A DNA stretch of 64,000 nucleotides from contig OX457040.1 of the NCBI GenBank assembly GCA_949752735.1, forward strand, positions 120,001-184,000. The letters are read 5' to 3'. The notes below the pieces were generated by a model. The model was not told the DNA's origin. It was given only the letters and a program-made list of their open reading frames with translations, and searched no databases. This document shows, one piece after another, positions 32,455 through 43,940 of the stretch. The stretch's first letter is position 1, and every line of letters begins with the position of its first letter. The position numbers were made by a program, and so were the translations under genes. The DNA is from Lumbricus terrestris (lineage: Eukaryota; Annelida; Clitellata; Crassiclitellata; Lumbricidae).

Positions 32455-32640
32455 GTCTTCCTCCTCCTCCTCCTCTTCCTTCTCCTCCTCCTGCTTTTCC
32501 TTCTCCTCTTTCTCCTCTCATTTCCTCCTCCTCCTCCACTTCTTCTCCTCCTTCTCTTCGCCCTCCTCCTTCTCCTCTCATCTCCTCCTCCTCTTCCTCC
32601 TCCTACTCCTCCTCCTCTCATCTCCTTCATATCACTCATC
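32455..32640. repeat. pyrimidine-rich CTC/TCC tract
   Basis: Almost pure C/T on the plus strand for about 180 bases, able to form triplex-type structures. Open frames on either strand are low-complexity translations. Confidence 0.85.
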
Positions 32641-32649
32641 TCAACTGAA

Positions 32650-35570
32650 AACGGATAAACCTCAAACAATCATGACAACAAACCATGAGGTCTCTCTCAA
32701 AACTAAAAGAAGTTCCATGGAAATCTAACGAACAACATTAGTTTTGATCATCTGGCTTTACCATCTGGTTTTACCACAGGCTTTACCATGTCTTTCTCTC
32801 TTGCTAATCAATGAGTGAAATGAAACTAAGCAGACATACGCAAGACCTTGAACAGTCAAGTAGAGTGGTTCTTAAAACGTTTACAGCATCATCATTAATA
32901 TGTTGCTGTTCGCAGATCACTATTAATGGCAAGCATGGAATAGCATCCGGAGAGATTCATACATAAAATCATAGATGTAAAAACGATGAAAATAAAATTT
33001 AAAAAACAGAAGAAAGTCTTTTTTTCGAAAAAATAAAACCGACAAAAACGACAAAAAAGGGAACGGAAAATAATTTGCCTTTCTTACATCTGAAACTTCA
33101 TTTTAAGCTTAAAAGACTTCCTTATGCAATTTTATCTTTATCTGCAAATAACACAACTTTATTATTAGGCCAAAATTAATTGGTATAAGTAGCATTAATC
33201 TACCAGTTATTTTTTCTTATAACTTTGGTTTTATAGGAAATTCGGAAAAATAAAGGTATTGAAATCTTTTCAAATTTAATTTGTAAACATACTGATCAAC
33301 ATAACGCAATTAAAATTTAATCAGAAGATCAGAAGTAAAGACCATAGATGTGTACTAAATTGTATAATGTACATTTGTACCAGTACCTAAAATTGTTACT
33401 CATAAATATTAATTATAGGCCCACAAATTTTATATCAAAATAACTCCTACAAATTTCATTTCTTGTATGGACCTACTACATGTATCTATTGCTGAAATGA
33501 TGACTTAAACAATTACATAATGACACTATAGTTAGTTGAATCCTTGAGAGTACAGTGAAAACGTATGGAATATCAGACAAAAATTAAATTAAGGAAAATA
33601 AAAAAAGACAGAAAATAAATAAAGTTACATAAACAAATTTTAAGAATGATAAAAAAAACTATGCAAAAATAAGAAATAAAAAAACGACGCTTTTGGGAGA
33701 GAATAAAAAACGAAAAAAACACTTTTACAGCTATGCATAAAGTACTATGCAGAGGAATTCATGGGGTTTGTTGCCAAAGTTACTCAACCAAACAAAATCT
33801 CTTCTTACAAGTTACAATTTACATTATCATTATATGAGTCCCAGTTTCACATAATTTCTAAGTAATATTCCAAGGTCATTGAAATATTTAGTCCACTTCA
33901 GCTGTTCTTATATTTATTTAGGCAAGGATCATCATCCAGTCCATGTTAAAAGCAACTAACTGGCAATAAAAGTATTGATAAAGTATTTAGTTGAATATTA
34001 ATAACTGTTAACAGATGGGCAAATTTTCATTTAAAAGTTGCAATGGTAACATAGCTTTTGCGAAAACACTTCTATAGTTAGATAGGCTCATGACAAAATC
34101 TGTCGAACATGTGCCAGAAACTGCAAGAAATAGAACACAACAACTACGAAATTGTAGTGCTTCATGTAGTGACATCAATTTTCCGGAACAATTTGAGAAA
34201 CTATGCATTTCTTAAAAGGCCGTTTCATGGACTCGCAACTAAAGCTCCAAGGACTGGCTCTGGTCTGTGGACCACCACGTTAGGAACGACTCGTCTAGTC
34301 AACGTAACACTGACAAAGATTAATGCACCAAAAAGTATATATTCAATAGTTCAGAATTTCCAACATGCAAAATATCGATGCAATCGACTTAGAGAAATTC
34401 ATTTCGAAACAAAAAAACCACAGACTTAAGTAAAGAACAGACTTAAAAGAGAAAGGCTGAACTAGGAAAGCTTCATGCAGGCATCATTTAATACCTAAGA
34501 GGACTTATATTAGAACTCATGCACTTAGCAGAGACCAACCAACGTAACTGTGGTCACATCGTCACAAGAATTATGCATCACTTTAACAGTCAAGGCCTAT
34601 CAATTAATACGAGGACTTCTTCTTCTCTTTAAACATTATAATCCAAATCAGGAAATTATCCTAATTTGCAAATTTTGAAATACATTTTCTCAAATTACTC
34701 AGCTCAACAAAGCACAATTGATTCAGTTGTAGAAAAGCGGCAAAGAAATGTTGTTACCCCAGATGTGCTTTTGCCCATTCTTGAAATGGCTGAATCACTT
34801 GTCTGACAAAAGACAAACACAGCATTACCCAAATAATCTATAAAAAGAGCTCAGTCTGTCTGCTTCTACCTGTCTCTGTCTGTCTGTACCTGACTAGCTG
34901 ACTGTTCCTGTATGTCCGTGTCTGTCTCTTTCTGTCTGTGTCTGTCTCTTTCTGCCTACCTCGCTCTCTATTTTACACAAAAGAGACACAAAATAACATG
35001 CAAACAATTCATCCTACATCAAAACCACAAGCTGTTTAGATCAGCAAATAAACAAGCATGCAGCTTGATGATTCATGCTGGCTACAGTTGGTCTAACCAA
35101 ATCTAGAGACTTGCTATCATTGCACGGTCATAATATGCACAGAATTAATGAAAACCTAAACTAGAGAGACTGCAACCAGAGAAGCAGATCAGTCAACTGG
35201 CCACAGAACAGTTCGGAACATATGTTGCACTTGTTCTGGCATTATCAAGAAGTACAAGTTTCATACAAAATCTGTCAACATGGATCAATATCTGACTCTA
35301 CTACAAGTGTAGGTCACACTAAATGGTGCAGGTAATGCTGACCTGCACCAAATGTTTGAATGAATGTGCAATAGGGCATGCAATAGAACATGCAACATGA
35401 CATGCTACATCAAACACTCATGTCAACTGTACGTCTTAAAGTGGTTCCACTGCTAAATAACATCTAAAAAACTACCTAGGGTAATCTATCGCTTTAACAT
35501 TCTAAATTATTTGCCTGGCACAGCATAATTATTTTTCATCAGTCCGACATCTACTTTGGTAATGAATCTG
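32650..35570. other. AT-rich sequence without recognisable genes
   Basis: No coding signature, mobile-element ends or long repeats recognised, apart from a short CTGT-rich patch near 34855-34970. It lies upstream of KIAA2013 exon 2, so it may be part of intron 1; that is inference from position only. Confidence 0.4.
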
Positions 35571-35775
35571 TTTCATAATCCAGCTTCCATTTATGCAAGA
35601 ATTCATTTAATCAATCTAGCGTGTATTTGAGCTGCAACTTTTTCATCAATCCAGCTTCCATTTTAAAATTGTTTTTCAACAATGCAGATCCAATTTCTAC
35701 AAGAATCTTTTCATCGACTACACTTCAATTTAAGCAAAATTATTGTCATCAATCCGGCTTCTAATTGGCGAGAAT
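35571..35775. repeat. degenerate tandem repeat with ATCCAGCTTCCATTT units
   Basis: AATCCAGCTTCCATTTA-like phrases recur roughly every 50-60 bases (about 35577, 35649, 35751) with CATCAAT spacers. The same phrase appears inverted in the array at 42560-42960. Confidence 0.65.
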
Positions 35776-37605
35776 TCTTCGATTCCACCTGTAGTCCTGT
35801 ACGCGACCTATGTCAAAACCCATGCAAAGGCGAATAACTTAGAACGCAAAAGCGATAAATTACCCTAACTATTGCTTTTCGCCAAACAACATTCTGCCTA
35901 AAGAATTTCATGGGTGGGTTATGCATAACACGTAGCACGACTTATTATTATTATTCATCGCCTGCTAGAAAAGCGAACTACCTGCTCAGTGACGCATAAC
36001 AATTTTTAAAGCTGCTGTTTAACCACATCTGTAGAAGAAGTGTGCGGCATAATTTGAATAGCGTTGTTAGCATGAAGATCCCGATTCTCGGCAATCTTGT
36101 AAGAACCTTAATCATTGCATGAAAATCTTATAAATGTACACAACATTTCATACGCCATCACTACAGCAGCATTGACTAGAAATAAGTCGCAAAGATTCTA
36201 CGCATCACATACGTCTAGCGTCATTTTAGCATCTAGCGCCATCTAGCAATAAATAGCCAGAATAAAATTTTCATAAAATTTAATTCTCTCTAAAAACACA
36301 ATTTAAAAAAATAATAATGTAATCATTTAGGTATATAAAATGTCGCTATATTAAAGCATAAATCAGCTCAATTGCTCGCAACACTGTCCAGTCTATATGC
36401 AGTGGGTGTGGCAACCAGGCGTATCGGCTAGATGGTGTTTTGGGCGTTTGTACACCCCCCGAAATGAAATCATAAAAAAATGAAATAGCGCATTTACACA
36501 CACAGTCATGATGTAAGAACTATAGTGTGCAAATAAAATGTAATTTCGAACAGAAAAGTGCTTGCACCGCCGTGAACGTATTACGAAACAAAAAAAGGTA
36601 GGCTAAGAAAAAAAGGTCGTCAGAAAATTTCGCCCCAAAAACTAAGTCGACCGCTGCATGCAGGCCTACTCTGCTACTCATCTCAAAATTTACGGTCGAG
36701 AAAACAACTCCCACCAAATAAAATCCTGGCTAAGACCTTGCCGGCGATTGACAGGTGAACGAGGGAGGGAATGTTTTGGATAAACTTAAAAAGAAGCTTA
36801 TAGTCAAATGGCTAAGCAAACTCTGTGGACGGTAATTTTTGTCAACTAGGCCTATGATTAGTATTTTATTTAATGGATTAATTGGCCTGTGTAGCCTATA
36901 TCGACATCGGCATGTTGTTTGACACTTTAAAACAGCCTCGTGGTCGCATAGGCCCACTATACGTGTCACTGCCAGTGATACTGAAGAGTAGGCCAGTAGG
37001 GTGTCTGACGGTCTGTCCATCTTACCCCCTAGACCTACATGAAGTGGTAATTAAGATGGACAAGATGTTCATCGCCCAATTTATATTTCATAGCAGATTA
37101 CTCAACAGATTGATACGTATGTTGACCATGAGTAGGCCTACCGTTTGCCACTCGTTCAGGCCAAGATTAAGCCATCGGGGCCCGCCGCCATATTCTTAAC
37201 ACCTGTCGTCCGTCACCATAGGCTGCTTCTCCCACAGTCCCACGTCTATGCATGCCTGTTATTGACTATAATTATTATGTGACGCTGGGGATCGAAACCA
37301 GTCGCTTGTGATGACTAAATACTGCGGTAAGAGATACGAGTAGGAACAATTATAATTGTATAAATGGGTCGTCGTTCGTTCTCTGCCCTCAGGCAGGTTC
37401 GTGTAGGTGGGTAGATAATTAGGCCTAAAATTCCTTATAAGAATTGAAAAGTTTCGCATGATTTATCAGACCAAGTGCAATCTCTTGACGGGCGCAATTG
37501 ATTCGTAGGCCGATTCGTATAACCTGACCGCTCATTGCTTACAAGGCCTTTGAAGTACAGATAATCGTCTATGTGGGGCGCGGTACGTGGTGTAAGGGGT
37601 ACCCA
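35776..37605. other. no gene recognised
   Basis: Contains one copy of the AAAAAAAGGTCGTCAG core shared by many MITEs here (about 36609-36627) and several TAGGCCTA words, so old mobile-element sequence is likely. No coding evidence. Confidence 0.4.
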
Positions 37606-37617
37606 GATAACCACCCA

Positions 37618-37935
37618 CGTCGGATTGACGTCGGTGACTCATCAACAAACTCATCAGAATATGACGTCTATCCGCCCTCTGCCCGTTCATCGGGTGCTCA
37701 TTGATCACGCGTGTTTTAATGACGTCGAGCCGACGTCATAAAAACTCATCGAGCCGACGTCATAAAAACTCGTCATATAGACGTCATAAAAACTCGTCGT
37801 TTTGACGTCATTAAAACACGCGTGATCTATGAGCAGTGAGCACCCGCTGAACGGGAAGATGGCGGATAGACGTCATATTCTGATGAGTTTTTATGACGTC
37901 AATCCGACGTCGGTTTTTTACGTCAATCCGACGTG
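37618..37935. mobile_element. foldback element with repeated GACGTC/TGACGTCA palindromes
   Basis: Two inverted arms of roughly 100 bp (left with ATATGACGTCTATCCGCC and TGATCACGCGTG; right with CACGCGTGATC and GGCGGATAGACGTCATAT). They flank a centre of three or four tandem GCCGACGTCATAAAAACTC-like units. Many TGACGTCA-type sites, the CREB/ATF consensus, are present. No ORF. Confidence 0.85.
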
Positions 37936-38234
37936 TCCAATTCAAGTTGGTTCGACGTCTGATTTTGACATCTATCCGATGTCTCTATTCAAGTCGACTC
38001 GATGTCAATTCCCAAAATGTGGGCCTAGGCTTATTCCATTATCTCTAACTCGGTCCAACATCCACTGTCACCAATTTGGGAACTGATTTCACATGAAATC
38101 CTACACTTGTGGCAATGCTCAGATGAGGACCTTTGTGAAGAAGCAGCAAGACATCAGCTCTTATACCTTGTGGTTGTTGGCTAGTACTATTAAACCATAC
38201 ATGAATTATAAGCAGCCTGGACCAACAACTTATG

Positions 38235-38835
38235 CACACTTCAATCAATCAATCAATCAATCAAATATTTTTATTTTGCAAACCAATGTATACATGACAG
38301 GTTTACACATCTTGCTCATTGGTTACAAAAAGGGGAGGCCCTAAAGGAATAAAATAATCCCGCTGTCTAGGGACACCAACTAATATATTGAGTTGACGAT
38401 GTGAGGTGGCCATGACGAAATCTTTGGAAAATCAACATAGTGAATGACAAAAGTGACAAAGCACAATGAAGCAACTTATGCCAGAAAAACGGATGAGAAA
38501 ACACAACAAAATTAATGGAAACTGAAAAGCTCAACGTTGCTGAGTCCCAAGCAATTATGAAAAAAGAACAAAAAACTTAACTAACGAACAGAGACCCACT
38601 GCAGCGCATAGGCCTACATCGAACGAACAGTGCTTTACTCTTATTAGGTGCCTTTTATTAGAAATGCGCAAAGTTTCTTCTTAAAAACCCAAAAAATTTA
38701 ATACTGGAGCTCAATTGTATTACCCTTGGAATTTTTTCCCAAGTGGTGATCCCAGTAGATGTAATAGAAAACAGGGGTGGGTTAGTGCGAGCATATCAAC
38801 GTTCGGCGATACGAAAAAGAGTATCTTGTAAAATG
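38235..38835 (-). mobile_element. probable LINE 3' fragment
   Basis: Minus strand, upstream to downstream: a frame resembling 'GITTWEKIPRVIQLSSSIK', like the end of LINE ORFs, then 3' sequence ending in a (TTGA)n tail (CAATCAATCAATC on the plus strand near 38243). Frameshifted and weakly conserved. Confidence 0.5.
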
Positions 38836-39490
38836 ATTATGAACCTGGGAAGAGAGCTGTAAATAATTGTTGTATATACAATTATACATGGCAGAAGAGT
38901 GGCACTTCACTTAAAAAACTACAAGGGTACATGATCTGCTACTTTTGGGGTTAAAAACAGCAATGCTGTCGGGCAGCTACCCAGCCAGAAACCCTAAAGA
39001 GGAACTGTAGGTGAGAATTTATTTTCCAGTGCTCGCCTAGCGGTTTACACTGCTAGTTGACTCCCATTCTGTCTTGGCCACATTTCTTGGGTCAGGTGCA
39101 TTTCTTTTTACGCCACTCACCACATCAAATATCAAACAATTTATTTTTATAGCAACTAAAAACATGCAGTAGCACTCAAGCAGTAGCACTTATTCAAATG
39201 GCAGCAGACTCAAAAGAAATCTTACAACCCCGCTAAATAGAAGGATCCTACTTAGTTGGGTCGTGACTTGTTATACCTCCTCAGAGTCCTCTGTGTAGCC
39301 GAAATAATCATTAATCACCATAGGTACAGCTTGAGGAAACAAGCCAATATTACATCAATAGTTTAAACCCAAATATTAAAAAAATCAAGAACATAAATCT
39401 TAACTAGAGATATGGCACATAATCTTTCTATACAAGATGATAATGCTGCAGTTAGCATACAGTAATCTTTTATATGGTGTTGTTTAACTT
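38836..39490. other. no gene recognised
   Basis: AT-rich intergenic-type sequence without clear repeats or coding signals. A TTTATTTTTATAGCAACTAA phrase near 39140 resembles the 3' ends of minus-strand LINEs. Confidence 0.35.
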
Positions 39491-39504
39491 TATATAATGA
39501 ATGT

Positions 39505-39602
39505 ATATATATATATACACACACAAACATATATATATATATATATATTTAAGGAACACATTATAGATTACTGTATATTACACCATCATTACACAATGTA
39601 TG

Positions 39603-39652
<50 letters not shown>
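39505..39652. repeat. (AT)n microsatellites
   Basis: Two AT/ACAT runs (about 39507-39550 and 39608-39650). Confidence 0.9.
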
Positions 39653-39654
<2 letters not shown>

Positions 39655-39678
39655 AGCATTTGTATATCACCTCAAAGT

Positions 39679-40020
39679 CAGTGTTCCCCAAACTTTTCTG
39701 GTCGCTACCCACTTGTAAATGTCGTGGACGTCTCGAGAACCAATTAATAAAATTGAACTTGTACTTAACATTTGCTAAATTGGCATGGAAATATGCCGAG
39801 TTACAGACGCTGTTTAAAAAATTGGCATATTTGAAACAATAAAATGAAACTACGACAGCCAGTCATAGGTCAATCACATTCAAATGTTATTTATAACATG
39901 AATTTTTAGATTTTACGAATAAATGACGAAAAATAAACATTTCCAGAAAACTATGGCAACACACTTGACAGAGCTTCGCGACCCACTTTTGGGTCTCGAC
40001 CCACAGTTTGGGAAACTCTG
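39679..40020. mobile_element. degenerate hAT MITE (CAGTGTTCCCCAAACTT ends)
   Basis: Left end CAGTGTTCCCCAAACTT, right end ACAGTTTGGGAAACTCTG, with CGACCCA-type subterminal motifs. Such ends are typical of hAT/Charlie-like elements. The 8-bp duplication is no longer recognisable, implying age. Confidence 0.72.
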
Positions 40021-40339
40021 CACTAAGCAATCTTCAAAAGCGTTCCGGCAACACTACCTAGGACAAAGTGACAGCAATGTTCTTGTTAAACTAATGTTTC
40101 GAGCCAGAGCTTTTTGTCCATACTGCTGAGGGAAAGGCAGGCCTCATAAACAATTAAGTGTCCATGGTTATTTTTAGGTAGGAAACTGAAATGCCATTTT
40201 TTGTTCTGATTCTTCGTACCATTCTCTTGACACACCACTAATGCACTGTTCCATGTTTTCCAGGCATGTTTGACGCAACAGAGCTGTGAGAATGGGTCGC
40301 CATCGACTTTTTGTTTCTTGGTTCGTAAATCGTAATCTC

Positions 40340-40482
40340 GAAATGTGTAAAGTGTCACTCGAAAGCCAAGCGCGGGGCACCATCTTATTTATGAGCACTG
40401 CGTTGAGTCACAAGGTTGTCCATGAAAGTAGTCCGTTGCGGTGCGGGTCGAGTAGTAGAACTTCCCTATACAGTAAAAAGAA
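40340..40482 (-). repeat. segment homologous to 42060-42218, opposite orientation
   Basis: Both copies share CCCCGCGCTTGGCTTTCGAG and read LVPRAWLSS or MVPRAWLSS, followed by a conserved L.IS.LR pattern. This copy continues openly to a TAA near 40183 ('SGVSREWYEESEQKMAF'). It lies outside the hAT element holding its relative. Origin unknown: repeat, captured host exon or old ORF. Confidence 0.6.
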
Positions 40483-40834
40483 CACAAATAAAACATCATG
40501 TAAGAGACACCAAATTCACGAGTATAAAAACTTCTTCCTGGCAGCACCTTTGGTTGGGGGTCATGGCATGGGACATTTTATCTACATGCGGTAATGTTTT
40601 TCTGTAGTAGGAGAATCCCGATAATGATGTGCCTTTCCATGCCCTTTTCCTGTGCTTAGGCATCTTGGGTGGGTTTCTGGGCTATTCTACCAAATTCTGT
40701 TGCAAATAATGAATAAAAAGTATGACAATTTACATAGCGCCGTTACACAGCCTTGATGTTACAAGGTGCCTTAAAAAAGCTAACACACATGATATGCCAA
40801 ATCAACCACATACACTTTTGTTCCAGCATCGAGG

Positions 40835-40975
40835 ACCGAGAAAGCATGATTGCCGAAGCAGATAGGTCCTCTCAGATGATTAGGGCTGAAGCGCAGCCAC
40901 GGAGGAATGAGTCTTTGTACAGCAATTGCACAGGTACTCAGGTGCAGCTCCATGAAGTGATTTGAATTTTCAATC
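40835..40975 (-). pseudogene. CR1/L2-group LINE C-terminal fragment
   Basis: Nucleotide similarity to the fragment at 14-484: CAAATCACTTCATGGAGCTG, AGACTCATTCCTCCGTGGCT and CTCGATGCTGGAACA appear in the same order. The open frame crossing it (40780-40998) is in a different frame and is not a gene. Confidence 0.8.
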
Positions 40976-41723
40976 TTAGGTACATGTGCTGAGAGCACAA
41001 GGATTCAAAAGCAAATTTTAGCCAGCAAATGCATAATTATTTGCCGTTATATTTAGTAGAGCAAAAGTGCACATGTAACTGTCCAAGACCAAGAATGCAA
41101 TGGCTTAATTGCTGCCATTCTATGAATAAAGCTGAACTGATAACATTAAGATTGTTGTGCTATTAATATTTACATGGGAATTTCATATGTGAGAGTTATT
41201 GACATCTTCCGTGCAGTGGCGTAACAACCATATAACGAAGGTGGACAAAATCCACGGGCCCCCGAGATCCAAAGGGCCCCCAAGCTTATTAAAAAGTTAA
41301 AAAGTGTCATGTACTTTTTCGGAGTTTTTCCGTTTTATAGTTAGTTTCAGATTGTAGAGTCTAAGCCTAGCCTGGATACGACCGACGTAGAGTCTATATG
41401 ATAAATGATACGCATGTGTCGTGTCTGTCGGTCCTGTATGGGTCATCGGATGTGAGAGCATTTGACCCGTAGTAGACGTCAACACTTATTTGTACGTTAG
41501 GGGTGGGGTCTACGGTTAAGGTATACCCTCCTCTATGGAGGTCTAGGTTCATCCTAGTGCCCCAGCAGAGGTGCACACATCACTTAATCATCCTTATCCG
41601 ATCAGTCAAATCCAGAGTTAAGGAATGATGCTTGAAATAGTATCTGCTTCCTTTTCCGCTTCCACTAATTCTATCTGTCTGTGTGTGTCTGTCTATCTGT
41701 ATCTCTCTCTCTCTCTGTCAGTC

Positions 41724-41847
<124 letters not shown>

Positions 41848-42059
41848 CTGTCTCTGTATGTCTGTCTGTCTGTCTCTCACTCTCTCTCACTCTGTTTGTG
41901 TATTGTATGTACCTGTCTTTGTCTCTGCCTCTGTCAATATCTCTATACGAGCCAAGCGTTGAAGTGACACACCGAACATTTGCAGTGTCCATTCCTTCGC
42001 GCTCATAATAACAGTCACTGCAGCATGCATTCATTGCCCAGACGACACCCGCCTTAGCA

Positions 42060-42218
42060 GCTGTTCGGCCCCTCCGATCCTATGGTAACTCGACCCGGAC
42101 CACCACGGACTACTCTCACCGACAACCCTTCTAACTCAACGCAGCGCTCGTGAATCAGCTGGTGCCCCGCGCTTGGCTTTCGAGTGGCGCTTTAGAAATT
42201 TCGAGTTTACGACTACGA
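42060..42218 (+). repeat. segment homologous to 40340-40482
   Basis: Inside the hAT element. Shares CTCAACGCAG, CCCCGCGCTTGGCTTTCGAG and an upstream ACTCGACCCG block with the outside copy. A one-base length difference breaks the common frame upstream of VPRAWLSS. Confidence 0.6.
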
Positions 42219-42485
42219 TCATTCATTTACTTTTATCTGGATCATCACCATTGCGGTGCCTAAACGAAAATAATTATTATATCATGTGAATGCCATGAAA
42301 ACAAGTAGGCTATAGTTCTGGCAGTCAAAAACGAGCTGAGAAAAATCGAAAAATTGTGGCTGCTGCGTTTGCAGCCTAGAATAGCCAAATTCACGAAGTA
42401 ATTCTACGAAGAACTACTGTACAGACCACAGCGAGTCTACATTACAAGCACGTACGTATATATGGACCTTTGTATGAGTGTCACG

Positions 42486-43055
42486 ACAACTGGTCTACAG
42501 ACAACTCGTCTAACGACAACTGGCGCAGATGACTACAGACAACCGATGGTCCATGCACCGCTTGAGAAATGGAAGCTGAATGAAAGTTTTTTGCAGCTGA
42601 AATGGAGGCTGGATTGATAAAAAAAACAAAAGAAATGAAAGCTGGATGAAGGCCATTTACAGGTGAAATATAACCTGTATTGACGAAAATAACGCATGAG
42701 AAATAGAAGCTGGATGAAGGTATAAATTTTAGATCTAAAATAGAAGCTGGATTGATAAAAAAAGCGTTTAGGAAATGGAAACTGGATGAAGGTATTTTTA
42801 TAGGCTATCTGAAATCGACGCTGGATTGGCGAAAATGACGAACGAGAAATAGAAGCTGGATGAAGGTAGGCTATTTTAGATCTGAAATAGAAGCTGGATG
42901 CATACTGAAATACATGAATGAAAATCATCAATCCAGCTTCCATTTTAACGCTTTTCCATAAATCCAGTTTCTATTTCATCAATACGAGTTATTGTTTATA
43001 GGTCAGTTGTCGTTAGACGAGCTGTCTGTATACCGCGGCCAGTTGTCGTGTAATC
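42486..43055. mobile_element. nested inverted-repeat element with internal AAGCTGGATGAA array
   Basis: Arms of about 50 bp: left with ACGACAACTGGTCTACAGAC and CGTCTAACGACAACTG, right with CAGTTGTCGTTAGACGAG and GGCCAGTTGTCGTG. Between them lies a degenerate tandem array built on GAAATAGAAGCTGGATGAAG (42560-42960), inverted relative to 35571-35775. Confidence 0.75.
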
Positions 43056-43309
43056 GTTTTCTTGTTTTGCATTGAACCCTTAATGTGCCTTAACAATGGA
43101 TTATTGCTGACAGCGTTTAATACTGACATTCATAAAGCGAAACTTTATGAAAACTCACCAGTAGGCCTATACTTTGGCGCTACCAAAATTACTTCAGATA
43201 TAATCGGCGCTCTTGTTTTAAAATAGCCATCTTATTTTTTCACTGTTTAGTCTTGTTAATGGATAGGGGCCCCCAAGCTGAGAATGTCCACGGGCCCCCG
43301 GCTCAGTTG

Positions 43310-43594
43310 TTACGCCACTGCTTCCGTGTTGCTGCAATTCAAGGAGTTTCGTTCCTTTGTTGAACCTCGGCTATGGCGGCCACCATCACGGTCACATGCT
43401 GTGCGCAACCATTCCATGATTACGTTATCGATATCCGCATTTGTTGCACTTCGAGTCAGTTGGTTTGCCCTGACCGCATCTACACACAACATAAAAACGA
43501 GAACTATAAGAATATTCTTTAATTGACTAATTGCTATCTGCATTTTGGAATGCAGACATAATAATAAACATACATAATACATTGAATTCATCAA
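43310..43594 (-). CDS. candidate small secreted protein, C-terminus replaced by a hAT insertion
   Basis: I do not recognise the family. The frame opens with ATG, with a second ATG at 43544. A hydrophobic run follows (ILIVLVFMLCVDAVRA), resembling a signal peptide with a cleavable VRA end. Then comes a short hydrophilic region with two Cys (ATNADIDNVIMEWLRTAC, RNSLNCSNTE). The frame runs into the right end of the hAT element at 43320 and stops 3 codons later. Removing the element and one duplication copy, the ancestral frame would continue about 7 codons (DVNNSHI) to TGA. It may be a neuropeptide-like gene, one exon of a larger gene, or chance. Confidence 0.33.
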   Translation of the reverse strand: MMNSMYYVCLLLCLHSKMQIAISQLKNILIVLVFMLCVDAVRANQLTRSATNADIDNVIMEWLRTACDRDGGRHSRGSTKERNSLNCSNTEAVA

Positions 43595-43792
43595 GACATT
43601 GAAATATAAAAAAGCCTATTAAAACTAAATTCAAAATTGTTGCAATACGGCATAACACATGTTCTAGCTAGATCTGCTCAAAGAATGGAGTATCCTCAGG
43701 GAAGAATGGAAGGCATATAGTTAATGATTAGGCAAGAAACTAACCTTATCACCCACGTGCTATGTAAATTTTTCGGAGTGAGTGAATTATAT

Positions 43793-43796
<4 letters not shown>

Positions 43797-43878
<82 letters not shown>

Positions 43879-43940
43879 GTTCCTGATGCCAAGCATTTGG
43901 TAAACTTAATGATGATGATGATGATGATGATGACATATAA
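43797..43940. repeat. (ATC)n and (GATG)n microsatellites
   Basis: About 80 bases of (ATC)n at 43797-43877 and a shorter (GAT)n run at 43911-43934. They produce poly-Met and poly-Asp translations only. Confidence 0.95.

Noticed and set aside
32340..32669. Arg/Lys-Gly rich and Ser/Pro-rich frames on opposite strands
   Set aside because: Both are readings of a CTC/TCC tract with no splice or homology support.
40780..40998. 72-codon minus-strand frame with Trp and several Cys, at first sight a conserved exon
   Set aside because: The nucleotide sequence matches the LINE fragment at 14-484 in another reading frame, so the frame is accidental.
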